A DNA stretch of 64,000 nucleotides, from the NCBI GenBank assembly GCA_963795415.1, contig CAWCHQ010000002.1, forward strand, positions 496,001-560,000, written 5' to 3'. Below the pieces are notes generated by a model, which was given only the letters and a program-made list of their open reading frames with translations, was not told the DNA's origin and made no database searches. The translations under genes and the position numbers were made by a program. The stretch's first letter is position 1. The number at the start of each line of letters is the position of its first letter. Shown one piece after another: positions 44,666 through 53,796 of the stretch. The stretch comes from CAVSUZ01 sp963795415. Its GTDB lineage: Bacteria > Pseudomonadota > Alphaproteobacteria > Acetobacterales > Acetobacteraceae.

Positions 44666-45012
44666 GCCCGCGTTTCCGGCGGCAAAAGCAGGTCCGGCAC
44701 TCGTGCGCCGTCTCGCACGTGGCGTTCCAGGACAGTATCGACGTCCGCGGTGGAGCCGATGCGATACCAGACCCCCTCCGGATAAATAACCAGGCAGGGA
44801 CCATGCTCGCAGCGGTCCAGGCATCCAGCCATGTTCACGCGGACGCCGCGCAGGCCCATCTCCTTTGCGCGCACCTTCATGTAGTCCCGCAGTTTCTCGC
44901 TGCCCTTCGCCGCGCAGCTTCCCTTGGGATGGCCGTCTGGCCGGCGGTTGCAGCACACGAACAGGTGCGCCTCGTAGTATTGCGGCGGATCACCCGCCTG
45001 TCTTTCGCCCAT
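44662..45012 (-). CDS. Thioredoxin-like (2Fe-2S) ferredoxin
   Basis: A 116-aa ferredoxin of the thioredoxin-fold type. It starts with HLFVCCNRRPDGHPKGSCAA and later has MAGCLDRCEHGPCLVIYPEG, supplying the four Cys for the 2Fe-2S cluster (CxnC and CxxxC spacing). These are electron carriers related to the NuoE-like fold. It is divergent from the DUF255 gene with 48 bp between starts. Confidence 0.9.
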   Translation of the reverse strand: MGERQAGDPPQYYEAHLFVCCNRRPDGHPKGSCAAKGSEKLRDYMKVRAKEMGLRGVRVNMAGCLDRCEHGPCLVIYPEGVWYRIGSTADVDTVLERHVRDGARVPDLLLPPETRA

Positions 45013-45060
45013 CCGCCCCCTATCTCATCCGCCTGAGCCAATCGCAACAGGAGGCCATGC

Positions 45061-47079
45061 ATGGCCGAGGCCGCCAATCTGCTGCGCCGCGAGACCTCGC
45101 CGTACCTGCTGCAGCATGCCGCCAACCCGGTGCATTGGCGGCCCTGGGGGTCCGCAGCCCTGGAAGAGGCACAAGCCGCGAACAAACCCATACTGCTTTC
45201 GGTCGGTTACGCGGCCTGCCACTGGTGCCATGTGATGGCGCATGAATTGTTTGAAGATGAGGAAACAGCGGCGCTGATGAACCGCTTGTTCGTCAACATC
45301 AAAGTCGATCGGGAGGAGCGGCCCGACATCGATCATCTGTACATGTCTGCCCTGCACCTGATGGGAGAGCAGGGGGGCTGGCCGCTGACGATGTTTCTGG
45401 CCCCGGATGCGGCGCCGTTCTGGGGCGGGACGTATTTTCCTCCGGCGCCGCGCTGGGGGCGGCCATCGTTCCGCCAGGTGCTGCAAGGCGTGTCCGCGGC
45501 CTGGGCATCGCAGGACGAAATGGTGACGCACAACACCGCTATGCTGCGCCAGGGGGTGGAGCGGATGTCGGTTCCGAGCGCGGGCGACCTGCCGCAACCT
45601 CAGCATCTCGATGCGGTGGCGAGCGCATATTTGCGGCTGAACGATGCAGAAAATGGCGGCCTGCGCGGAGCACCGAAGTTTCCCAATGCGCCGATCTTCC
45701 GGTTTCTCTGGCAGAATGCGTTCCGTACCGGAGCGCCGGACGGAAAGGAGGCGCTGCACCTGATGCTGACGCGGATGGCGCAGGGCGGGATTTACGATCA
45801 TCTCGGGGGCGGTTTCGCCCGCTACTCGACCGATGCGGTGTGGCTGGTGCCGCATTTTGAGAAGATGCTGTACGACAACGGACAGCTCCTTGAGCTGCTG
45901 GCCTTCGCCTACGCCGACCGACCCGAGCCACTGTATGCCGAGCGCGCAGCCGAGACCGTCGGGTGGATGACGCGGGACATGGCGGCGGGGGACGCCTTTG
46001 CGGCGTCAGAGGACGCAGACAGCGAGGGTGAGGAAGGCAAGTTCTACGTCTGGTCCGAAGCTGAGATCGACCGTCTGCTGGGTCCTGATGCGCCCGCTTT
46101 CAGAGCTGCCTACGACGTCACAGCGGCTGGCTATTGGGAGGGGCATAACATCCTTCGCCGCGTGACCCCTCGCGGTTCCCGGGAAGCCGAGCAGACGCTG
46201 GAGAGGTGTCGGGAGGTTCTGTTCCGGGCACGCGGCGGGCGGGTGCGGCCGGGCAGGGACGATAAAGTCCTGGCGGACTGGAACGGTCTGGCGATCAGCG
46301 GGCTTGTGCGTGCGGCCGGCGTTTTTCAACGGCCGGCCTGGCTTGACCGGGCCGGAGCGGCCTTCGACTTCGTGCTGCGAGAGCTTGGCACAACGGATGG
46401 ACGGGTGAACCACGCCTGGCGGCTCGGTCGGGTGACCGCGGCCGGGCTGCTCGATGACCAGGCCAACATGGCAAGGGCGGCGCTGGTGCTGCACCAGGCG
46501 ACCGGCGATCCGGGGCGTCTTGACGCGGCAATCCTGCTTGCAGAGGCCGCTCTGGTCCATTTCGCTGACGGAACCGGCGGCTTTTACACCACATCGGATG
46601 ATGCATCGGATGTGCCTTTGGCGCGGCCACGCACGGCGAATGACGACGCAACGCCGGCGGGGAACGGGCTTATCGCAGAAGTCTTCGCCCGGTTGTGGCA
46701 TTTGACGGGCGAATCCATCTGGCGTGACCGCGCGAAGGGGGTTTTGCGCGCCTTCGGGGGCAATCCGGATCGGCTTGCGGGAACGGCGACGCTGCTTGCG
46801 GCAGCAGATCTGCTCGAAGAGGGTGCGACAGTTGTGGTGGCAGGGAAGGGTGAACAAGCAAACCGCCTCGCTCAGGCGGCGCTTTCGTCTCCAGATCCCG
46901 CAATCGTCGTGTTACGGACCCCGGATCCTGAGGCCTTGCCGGCTGATCACCCGGCTTACGGCAAATCGGTGAAGCCGGGCGATGCCGTGGCGTTTGTCTG
47001 CCGCCGTCAGATTTGCGGAGTTCCGGTCAGTGAACCGACTGCACTTTCGGAGCGCCTGGCGCGCCGCAGCACTTCTTGA
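45061..47079 (+). CDS. DUF255 / YyaL-type thioredoxin-domain protein
   Basis: A 672-aa cytosolic protein with an N-terminal thioredoxin-like domain (residues ~1-165; CxxC in YAACHWCHVMAHELF near residue 58; LRRETSPYLLQHAANPVHW at the start) and a large alpha/alpha barrel (GGGFARYSTDAVWLVPHFEK, DDKVLADWNGLAISGLVRAA) like cellobiose epimerase-type barrels. This is the family of B. subtilis YyaL and human SPATA20; function unresolved. An AGGAGG lies 6 bp before the ATG. Its 3' end overlaps the convergent SEC-C pseudogene by 53 bp. Confidence 0.92.
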   Translation: MAEAANLLRRETSPYLLQHAANPVHWRPWGSAALEEAQAANKPILLSVGYAACHWCHVMAHELFEDEETAALMNRLFVNIKVDREERPDIDHLYMSALHLMGEQGGWPLTMFLAPDAAPFWGGTYFPPAPRWGRPSFRQVLQGVSAAWASQDEMVTHNTAMLRQGVERMSVPSAGDLPQPQHLDAVASAYLRLNDAENGGLRGAPKFPNAPIFRFLWQNAFRTGAPDGKEALHLMLTRMAQGGIYDHLGGGFARYSTDAVWLVPHFEKMLYDNGQLLELLAFAYADRPEPLYAERAAETVGWMTRDMAAGDAFAASEDADSEGEEGKFYVWSEAEIDRLLGPDAPAFRAAYDVTAAGYWEGHNILRRVTPRGSREAEQTLERCREVLFRARGGRVRPGRDDKVLADWNGLAISGLVRAAGVFQRPAWLDRAGAAFDFVLRELGTTDGRVNHAWRLGRVTAAGLLDDQANMARAALVLHQATGDPGRLDAAILLAEAALVHFADGTGGFYTTSDDASDVPLARPRTANDDATPAGNGLIAEVFARLWHLTGESIWRDRAKGVLRAFGGNPDRLAGTATLLAAADLLEEGATVVVAGKGEQANRLAQAALSSPDPAIVVLRTPDPEALPADHPAYGKSVKPGDAVAFVCRRQICGVPVSEPTALSERLARRSTS

Positions 47080-48429
47080 ATTTCCGGCCGGACCCGCAGG
47101 GACAGGGATCGTTCCGGTCGGCTTTGACGGCGTTCACCGCCGAGGCGGGCGCACCCTCGGTCCTGAATTGGCGGATTTGCAGGGCAAGATCGCCCAACTG
47201 CTCGCAGATTCCCGCCTGCAATTCGGCGTCCCGGTTCGGCGCCCAGGTTTCGCGCTCATTCCAACAAAGACAATCGGCTGGATCAGGGGTTGCGCGGCGG
47301 GGCTGGAGAGGAGCGGCTTCCAGGCTTCGCCGTTGACGGCGATGGCTTCGGCAAAACCGAGACTCCACAGTTTCCCCCGAAGGGTGCCAAATTTGACCGC
47401 TGCATCGTCGAGAAACGGCTCCGGCGGTGTGCCTTGCTTCAGCAGGCCATCAAGCCCTCGGTAGTGGCTGCGGAGCAAGGTGAGCACCTCGTCGCGGACC
47501 TCGGGGCGAGGGAAAATCTCGTCCGGCGTTGCGTCCGTCCATACCCGGCACATGGCTGCTTCGACGTCGAGCCGAGGCTCAGGCGCGCAGAGAAGGCCGG
47601 TGAACAGGCCGTCCACCATCTCAAACGGGATGCATTTTCCAGTGGCGGCAGGGACCATGAGCACGCGATTCAGCCACCCGAGCCGCAGAGGTGAAACCCG
47701 GGCCCTCCCCGCCGCGGTCGGGCTGGGCGAACATCGACAGGGCACGGGCCGCGTCGTTGATATATACTCCGACTCGAAGCGAGGTTCCGGTGATTTAAAG
47801 GCGTCCAGCCATTCCTGCCAGTCGCTGTCGTACAGGTAGGGCATAAGCTCATCATCGTATGCCTGGCGAACGCGCGGAATAAAATCGCGGAACCGCAGGG
47901 CCAGAATGGCCTCTGCCCAGGAAAAGTAACTCCATTCTCCGGCGGGGTCGTCCTTGTCCCGGTCGAAATCGTCCAGGATGCCCAGGAACCTTTCACGGTC
48001 CGCGCGCCCATCGGCAACGAGGCGGGCGGAGGCTGCGATGGCGGCCGATCGGGATATCGTCCGGGGCATCGGTGTCCGCGGCCAGGTCCAGGAGGGGTGC
48101 GGTGTCGGTTCCCGCGAGCGAATACACCAGGCCGTCGAGATGGGCGAAGTCCTCGTCGAATATGCCTTCCACAAGGTGCGGACTGGCGTTGAGAAGCCGA
48201 TCAACGACGGAAACACCGCCGAACAGCGCGCCTCGGCCAGCGCATAGAGGCCGGAGAAAACAAGGTTCTCCTCGGGCTTCGTCAGCATTTCCCCGGACTG
48301 AACCAGGTCCAGGAGCTTGCATACGGCCGGTGCGACGGCTTCCACATGACTTACCGCACCGCGCACAGCTTCTGCGGGCGGGCAGCCATCGGAGGCCTTG
48401 AGGGAGGCGAGTGCCGACTCGATGTCCAT
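47027..48429 (-). pseudogene. DUF1186 / UPF0149-like protein with SEC-C zinc motif, decayed
   Basis: Fragments in several frames make up one gene. From its start (MDIESALASLKASDG, ATG 48429) the segments are LVQSGEMLTKPEENLVFSGL, then in another frame RLLNASPHLVEGIFDEDF and LDLAADTDAPDD, then back to SARLVADGRADRERFLGILD, a UPF0149-like MVDGLFTGLLCAPEP and finally, after another shift near 47250, the SEC-C motif RNDPCPCGSGRKFKKCCG. At least three frame changes are needed. The intact family is of unknown function; the SEC-C motif binds zinc. A 17-bp tandem array abuts its start. Confidence 0.72.
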
Positions 48430-48433
48430 AGGC

Positions 48434-48550
48434 AATACTATGCCAGAGCCAATGCTATGCCAGAGCCAATGCTATGCCAGAGCCAATGCTATGCCAGAGC
48501 CAATGCTATGCCAGAGCCAATGCTATGCCAGGGCCAATACTATGCCAGGC
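48434..48550. repeat. 17-bp tandem repeat array
   Basis: Nearly seven units of AATGCTATGCCAGAGCC; the first and last differ by one or two bases. It lies 5 bp upstream of the decayed DUF1186 gene start and 57 bp before pncA. There are no spacers, so it is not CRISPR. Copy-number variation could alter the promoter spacing of either divergent gene. Confidence 0.9.
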
Positions 48551-48606
48551 GGCTCTTGACGGAAATCGCATTCGGAGCTTGAGGCGGATGTCGAGACAGG
48601 CCGGGA

Positions 48607-49257
48607 ATGATGCAGCTCGAGCGGACGGACATTCTGGGTGTGGTCGATGTGCAGCCGACCTTCATGCCAGGCGGCGAGCTGCCGGTAGTCGATGGGGATG
48701 CTGTTGTCCCGGTGATCAATCGGCTGCTTGAGAGCCGGTTTGTCCGTGCCTTCGCGACGCAGGACTGGCATCCGCCGGGCCATCTGTCGTTTGCGAGCTC
48801 GCATCCCGGGCGCAAGGCCTACGACACGATCGAGACGTCCTATGGGTCGCAGGTACTGTGGCCCGATCATGCAGTGCAGGGATCCGCCAACGCGGCGTTC
48901 CACCCGCAGCTGGACACAACGCGGATCGAGGTGATCATCCGGAAAGGATGCGACCCGGCGATCGACAGCTACTCCACCTTTTTCGAGAACGACCGCCGCA
49001 CGCCGACCGGACTGGACGGCTGGCTTACGCAGCGGGAGATGCGGCGGGTGTTTCTCGCGGGACTAGCCACGGATTTTTGCGTGGCCTGGTCGGCGGAGGA
49101 TGCGGTGCGGCTCGGTTATGAGGTGATCGTGATCGAGGATGCCTGTCGCGGCATCGGCCTGCCGGAAGGCGATGGGCGTGACTCGATCCAGGCGGCGCGC
49201 GAGCGTCTGACCGGCCTGGGTGTTCGGTTCATCGCCAGCGGTGATCTCTTTGTCTGA
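48607..49257 (+). CDS. pncA: Nicotinamidase
   Basis: A 216-aa amidohydrolase converting nicotinamide to nicotinic acid for NAD salvage. The catalytic triad is D14 (GVVDVQPTFMPGGELPV), K113 (IIRKGCDPAIDSYS) and C158 (GLATDFCVAWSAEDA); metal ligands appear in TQDWHPPGHLSFASSHPG. The length is typical. A 60-bp tandem palindrome array begins at its 3' end and includes the stop codon. Divergent from the decayed DUF1186 gene. Confidence 0.95.
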   Translation: MMQLERTDILGVVDVQPTFMPGGELPVVDGDAVVPVINRLLESRFVRAFATQDWHPPGHLSFASSHPGRKAYDTIETSYGSQVLWPDHAVQGSANAAFHPQLDTTRIEVIIRKGCDPAIDSYSTFFENDRRTPTGLDGWLTQREMRRVFLAGLATDFCVAWSAEDAVRLGYEVIVIEDACRGIGLPEGDGRDSIQAARERLTGLGVRFIASGDLFV

Positions 49258-49489
49258 GAGCGCGATTCACGCTTCATTGGCTATGCAGCCTGAAGCGATC
49301 GCGCACTCTTTGTTTGAGAGCGCGATTCACGCTTCATTTGCTGTGCAGCCTGAAGCGATCGCGCACTCTTTGTTTGAGAGCGCGATTTACGCTTCATTTG
49401 CTGTGCAGCCTGAAGCGATCGCGCACTCTTTGTTTGAGAGCGCGATTTACGCGTCATTTGCTGTGCAGCCTGAAGCGATCGCGCTCTGA
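49246..49489. repeat. 60-bp tandem array of palindromic units
   Basis: Four units of exactly 60 bp. Each holds a palindrome with AGAGCGCGAT...CGCTTCA and TGAAGCG...ATCGCGCACTCT arms around about 14 nt. The first unit overlaps the last codons and stop of pncA. Units differ at only a few positions, indicating recent duplication. No spacers, so not CRISPR. The outer AGAGC sequence resembles the CTAGAGC hairpins elsewhere in the window. Confidence 0.9.
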
Positions 49490-49506
49490 GCCGGCGCAAT
49501 TCCCGG

Positions 49507-50607
49507 ATGGCAGGATCACCGCCGGAAGACCAGATTGCCGGCATGACATACGCATCCCGAACCCAAATCCCTGAAGCTCTGATGTGGGACAAGGTCCTGC
49601 ACCGTGAGAGCGGCGACTTCCTTTACGGCGTCACGACGATGGGGGTGTATTGCCGGCCCGGCTGCCCCTCGCCGCGGCCCCTGCGGCGGAATGTGCGGTT
49701 CTTCGCCTCTACGGCGGATGCCGAACAGGCGGGCTTCCGCGCCTGCCGGCGGTGCGATCCGAAAGGCGAGCGGGCCAGGCTGGCGCAGGAAGTGGTGCGC
49801 GATGCCTGCGCCTTCATGGAAAGCCAGGAGGAGATACCATCGCTGGAGCAACTTGCGGATCGCTCCGGCTACTCCCGGTTCCATTTCCTGCGAATGTTCC
49901 GGGCGCATACCGGGCTGACGCCGCGCAGTTACGCGGAAGGGGTGCGAGCCCGCCGGCTGCACGCCGCGCTTGCGGCGGGTGAGCGCGTGGCGGATGCGGT
50001 GGCCGGCGCGGGCTTCGGATCGGAGAGCCGCGTGTATGAGAAGACGGGTGAGCTGCTTGGCATGACGCCGGGTGCAGCGCGCCGGGGCGGAGCGGGCGAG
50101 ATTATCCGCACTGCATTCGCCGATTCGATTTTTGGGCGGCTGCTGGTCGGCGCCACCGAAAAGGGGGTCTGCTTCATCGGCTTTGCCGAGCCTGACGAGG
50201 CGCTGTTGGGCGACCTGCGGCGGCGGTTTCCTGCCGCGCGGGTGATGGAGGATGATGCCGGCCTGGCGGCCACGCTGAAGACGGTGCTGCGGTTTATCGA
50301 GGAGCCGCGAGAGGCGCTGGACCTGCCGCTCGATCTGCGGGGCACGGCATTTCAACTGCGGGTCTGGGAGGCGTTGCGGCGGATTCCGGCCGGAGAGACG
50401 CGCACTTATGGCGAGCTGGCCGGGATGATCGGCAATCCGCGGGCCGTCCGGGCCGTCGCGCGGTCTTGCGCCACCAATCCGGTATCGCTGGCGGTGCCCT
50501 GCCACCGGGTCGTGGGGAAGGATGGTGACCTGACCGGCTACCGGTGGGGCGTGCCGCGCAAGCGGGCGCTGCTGGAGCGCGAGCGGTCGTTGCACAGCGA
50601 CTCGTAG
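49507..50607 (+). CDS. ada: Ada-type DNA alkylation repair regulator
   Basis: A 366-aa fusion (start may be the ATG at 49543). The N-terminal zinc domain senses methylphosphotriesters (Cys in GVYCRPGCP and FRACRRCDPKG), an AraC-type helix-turn-helix follows (LEQLADRSGYSRFHFLRMFR), and the C-terminal methyltransferase domain carries the acceptor Cys in SLAVPCHRVVGKDGDL near residue 331. It removes O6-methylguanine and activates its own regulon. Its last 70 bp overlap the convergent glycosyltransferase gene. Confidence 0.93.
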   Translation: MAGSPPEDQIAGMTYASRTQIPEALMWDKVLHRESGDFLYGVTTMGVYCRPGCPSPRPLRRNVRFFASTADAEQAGFRACRRCDPKGERARLAQEVVRDACAFMESQEEIPSLEQLADRSGYSRFHFLRMFRAHTGLTPRSYAEGVRARRLHAALAAGERVADAVAGAGFGSESRVYEKTGELLGMTPGAARRGGAGEIIRTAFADSIFGRLLVGATEKGVCFIGFAEPDEALLGDLRRRFPAARVMEDDAGLAATLKTVLRFIEEPREALDLPLDLRGTAFQLRVWEALRRIPAGETRTYGELAGMIGNPRAVRAVARSCATNPVSLAVPCHRVVGKDGDLTGYRWGVPRKRALLERERSLHSDS

Positions 50608-51785
50608 ACCGGCCGGATATTGGCGGCGCTGACCGGCCATATCCGCTCGGTCTCCACGAACCGCCGTGCCGCATCGCGCATGGCGGCGTAGCGATCCGTG
50701 GCGGCGGCCGCGTCCACCACCCGGCGCGCGAGGGCGTCAGCATCACCGGCTGAAAACAGGAAACCGGTGACGTTATCCTGGATCAGCTCGCGATGGCCGC
50801 CGACGTCAGAGGCGATCACCAGCCGTCCTTCGGCCATCGCTTCCAGGGGCTTCAGGGGCGTGACCAGCTCGGTGAGCCGCATGCGCTTGCGCGGCAGGAC
50901 GAGGAAGTCAACGAGGTCGTAGTAGCGCTGCACCTCCGCATGCGGCACGCGGCCGGTGAAGCGGACAACTTCGCCCAGGCCATGCTCCGTGGCCTGGATG
51001 CGCAGGCGATCCTCCATGGGACCGCCGCCTACGAGAAGAACGCCGATATCCGATAGGGACTGGCGGATCACCGGCAGCGCGTCGAGGAGTAGGTCGAGGC
51101 CCTCGTAGTGGTAGAATGAGCCGATGAAGCCAAGGACGGTTCGTCCGGTAAGGCCGAGGGAGGCCAGCAGGGAGGGGTCCTTGGGTTCGGGGGTGCGGAG
51201 CAGGGCCGGCTCGACGGCGTTCGGGACGATGGTGATGCGCTCGGCCGGGATGCCGCGGGTCACCAGCTCGCGGCGCATACCCTCGCAAAGGGTCACAACC
51301 GCATCGGCACGGCGTAGCAAAGAGGTCTCCAGCTTGCGGGTGGCGCGGTAGCGCAGGTCACCTTCGCGGCTATGGCCGAGATCGACGGCTGCATCCTCCC
51401 AGAGGCCGCGGATTTCATAGAGCAGGGGCAGCCCGGCCCGCCTGGCAGCATGCAGGGCAGGCCAGCCGACCAGGGACGGGGAGTGGGCGTGGACGATGTC
51501 GGGTTTGGTTTCGGCAATAACCTTCGCCAGACGCCAGCGGAGCGCGCGCATTTCGGCGAGCTCGCGGGCTATGGGCATGCGCTGGGGCCATTTCGGCCGG
51601 CGGGTGCGGTGAAACGTCCAGCCATCCACAGTTTCGGCGGGGCCCCGATAGACGTTCTGCCGGGGGCCGGTGAGCTGCACGGTTTCCCAGCCGAAGCCGT
51701 GCTGGGCGGCGAGGATGCCGAGTGTGCGAAAGACGTAGCCGCTTTGCAGCGGCAGCGAGTGGTCCAGAACGTGAAGGATTTGCAT
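50538..51785 (-). CDS. GT4 glycosyltransferase of the exosortase A-associated type
   Basis: A 415-aa glycosyltransferase resembling the TIGR04063 group found with PEP-CTERM/exosortase polysaccharide loci. It begins MQILHVLDHSLPLQSGYVFR, has VHAHSPSLVGWPALHAARRA, the donor-binding IGSFYHYEGLDLLLDALPVI and LTELVTPLKPLEAMAEGRLV. The ATG at 51785 is where the family starts; an upstream ATG at 51875 is rejected. No exosortase gene is in the window. Its C-terminus overlaps the ada gene by 70 bp on the other strand. Confidence 0.85.
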   Translation of the reverse strand: MQILHVLDHSLPLQSGYVFRTLGILAAQHGFGWETVQLTGPRQNVYRGPAETVDGWTFHRTRRPKWPQRMPIARELAEMRALRWRLAKVIAETKPDIVHAHSPSLVGWPALHAARRAGLPLLYEIRGLWEDAAVDLGHSREGDLRYRATRKLETSLLRRADAVVTLCEGMRRELVTRGIPAERITIVPNAVEPALLRTPEPKDPSLLASLGLTGRTVLGFIGSFYHYEGLDLLLDALPVIRQSLSDIGVLLVGGGPMEDRLRIQATEHGLGEVVRFTGRVPHAEVQRYYDLVDFLVLPRKRMRLTELVTPLKPLEAMAEGRLVIASDVGGHRELIQDNVTGFLFSAGDADALARRVVDAAAATDRYAAMRDAARRFVETERIWPVSAANIRPVYESLCNDRSRSSSARLRGTPHR

Positions 51786-51855
51786 CAGGGATAGAACCCT
51801 GACTTGCGGCAACCCACCTGTCGCGACTCGCTTCCCGCAAGCACTACCGCCTCGC

Positions 51856-52509
51856 TCATCGATCAGCACCTCCATTCTGGCCCGGGGCCCAGCGGGAAAC
51901 CGGCGCTCGCCAACCGAAGAAGATCGCCATTATCCGAAGAAAGATGCAGACAGCGAGACCCAGCAGCATCGGCCAGAGCGGCGCGAATCCAAGTTCATTC
52001 GCAAGTGTGACGACCACCCCGGCAGCCAATGCCGCGATCGCGTAGAGGTCCTTGCGCAGCACGAAAGGGATGTCTCCGGCGAGAACATCCCTGGCCATGC
52101 CCCCGCCAATCCCGGAAATCATCCCAAGCACCGGCGCCATGACCGGATTTATCCCGTAGCTGATCGCCTTTTGCGCGCCGGTAACGGCAAACACGCCAAG
52201 TCCGATGGCATCCAGCACCTGCACGGGGCTGTCTAGTTTCTGTTCAATCGGATAGACGAAAAAGGCCAGCAACCCGGCGCCGATCGCGATCGCGAAGTCG
52301 TGCCAGTCTGCGATGGTGGCCGGCGGCACCGCGCCAATGAGCACATCACGCGTTATTCCCCCGGCGACCCCCACTATCCAGGACAGGAAAAGGACTCCGA
52401 ACAGATCGAACCCTTTTCTGATCGCGAGCACTGCGCCGCTGAGTGCAAAGACAAAAGTGCCGGCTCCATCCAGGCTGGCCATCAAAATCGGCGGAAAGGC
52501 CGCGTGCAT
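51856..52509 (-). CDS. TRIC cation channel family protein
   Basis: A 217-aa membrane protein with two tandem UPF0126 units of three helices, each carrying the Gly-rich GVAGGITRDVLIGAVPP or GIGGGMARDVLAGDIPF motif. Prokaryotic TRIC proteins are trimeric potassium channels. It lies downstream of the M20 amidohydrolase gene (9 bp apart), same strand. Confidence 0.92.
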   Translation of the reverse strand: MHAAFPPILMASLDGAGTFVFALSGAVLAIRKGFDLFGVLFLSWIVGVAGGITRDVLIGAVPPATIADWHDFAIAIGAGLLAFFVYPIEQKLDSPVQVLDAIGLGVFAVTGAQKAISYGINPVMAPVLGMISGIGGGMARDVLAGDIPFVLRKDLYAIAALAAGVVVTLANELGFAPLWPMLLGLAVCIFLRIMAIFFGWRAPVSRWAPGQNGGADR

Positions 52510-52518
52510 GCGCCAGGA

Positions 52519-53796
52519 TCAGGCGGTTACGCGCTCACCGGTCAGCCATGCGCCGGCGGCAGCGAGCATCGCCTCGATCCCGGTGCGCAGGGTGGGATGG
52601 GTGACTGGGGCGAAGTCGGGCGCATGGTTGGCTGGAATTTCATCCAGCTTGCCGGCCTGCTCGGCCGCCTTGTATTTCTCAGGGTCGATACCGCCGATGA
52701 CCCAGAACACGGCGGGCACACCCCACGCAGCGCCGAACAGGCCGAAATCTTCGCTGGCCGTCGCCGGTTCGATCTCGTGCACTCTGTCCGCACCGAAATG
52801 GCGCTCCAGCGCCGCCACCACCTTCCGTGTCGCGGCTTCGTCGTTGCGCGTCAGCGGATACTCGCTGAGCACTGAGTAGTCGGGCGGCTTCGGCGCCCCC
52901 GAGGCGGCCGCCTCCGCTTCCAGGACGCGCTTGACCGCGGCGAGCACGCGGGTGCGTACCTGATCCTTGAAGGTGCGGACATTGAGCCGCAGCAAAGCGT
53001 GGTCCGGAATGACGTTCTCGTTCATTCCCGCGCGGAGTGTGCCGACCGTGACCACGGCACCATCCGTCATTGCGACCTCCCGCGACACCACTGTCTGCAG
53101 CCGCATCACCGCCGAGGCCGCCATCACCACGGGATCGATGCTCTTTTGCGGCATCGAACCGTGTGCACCGCGGCCGAACAGCGTCACCTCCAGACTGTCC
53201 CCGGCCGAGAGAATGGTGCCGATACGCCAACCGACCTGCCCGGCGCTGAGCGGCATCACGTGTTGACCGAATGTGACGTCCGGCTTCGGGAAGCGCTTCA
53301 CCATCCCGTCGGCGATCATCGCCCGGGCGCCCTGTGCGGTTTCCTCCCCGGGCTGGAACACCGCCATGACGGTACCGTGCCAGCTGCCGCGATTATCGGC
53401 CAGGATGCGCGTTGCTCCCATGAGCCAAGCCACGTGCATGTCGTGGCCGCAGGAATGCGCGATCGCGGTGGCCTGGCCAAAGCGGTCGGTCCCGGTTTTG
53501 TCGCTGGCATACGCGAGTCCCGTGCTTTCCTTGATCGGCAGCGCGTCCATATCGGCACGCAGCAGCACGGTCGGGCCATCCCCGTTGCGCAACAGACCCA
53601 CTACACCGGTCCCGCCGACGGCTTCGGTGACCTCGTACCCGCACTGCCGCAGCCACTCAGCGGCAATCCCGGACGTGCGCTGCTCCTGCATCGACAGCTC
53701 CGGATTGGCATGCAGATCGCGGTAGATCGTTTCCAACTTCGCCAGCAGATCATCAGACGGGCGAGGCAGCGCCCCACCACCAGTGCCCGTGGTCAT
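52519..53796 (-). CDS. M20-family amidohydrolase (hippurate hydrolase-like)
   Basis: A 425-aa zinc-dependent deacylase of N-acyl amino acids. Motifs: LLRADMDALPIKESTGLAYA, HSCGHDMHVAWLMGATRIL, VFQPGEETAQGARAMIADG and MPQKSIDPVVMAASAVMRLQ. The ATG at 53796 matches the family start (MTTGTGGGALPRPSDDLLAK); a 75-codon in-frame extension upstream is discarded for lack of similarity. The likely products are an amino acid and a carboxylic acid; the natural substrate is unknown. Confidence 0.92.
   Translation of the reverse strand: MTTGTGGGALPRPSDDLLAKLETIYRDLHANPELSMQEQRTSGIAAEWLRQCGYEVTEAVGGTGVVGLLRNGDGPTVLLRADMDALPIKESTGLAYASDKTGTDRFGQATAIAHSCGHDMHVAWLMGATRILADNRGSWHGTVMAVFQPGEETAQGARAMIADGMVKRFPKPDVTFGQHVMPLSAGQVGWRIGTILSAGDSLEVTLFGRGAHGSMPQKSIDPVVMAASAVMRLQTVVSREVAMTDGAVVTVGTLRAGMNENVIPDHALLRLNVRTFKDQVRTRVLAAVKRVLEAEAAASGAPKPPDYSVLSEYPLTRNDEAATRKVVAALERHFGADRVHEIEPATASEDFGLFGAAWGVPAVFWVIGGIDPEKYKAAEQAGKLDEIPANHAPDFAPVTHPTLRTGIEAMLAAAGAWLTGERVTA

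Noticed and set aside
48434..48550. Possible CRISPR or coding repeat peptide
   Set aside because: The 17-bp units are contiguous with no spacers; the frame that stays open through them has no start signal and simply reflects the repeat.
49246..49489. Possible CRISPR array
   Set aside because: The 60-bp units are directly contiguous with no unique spacers, and no cas genes are nearby.
49220..49489. Repetitive 89-aa open frame (20-aa repeats)
   Set aside because: It exists only because 60 bp is a multiple of three; it overlaps the pncA 3' end and lacks a ribosome-binding site and similarity.
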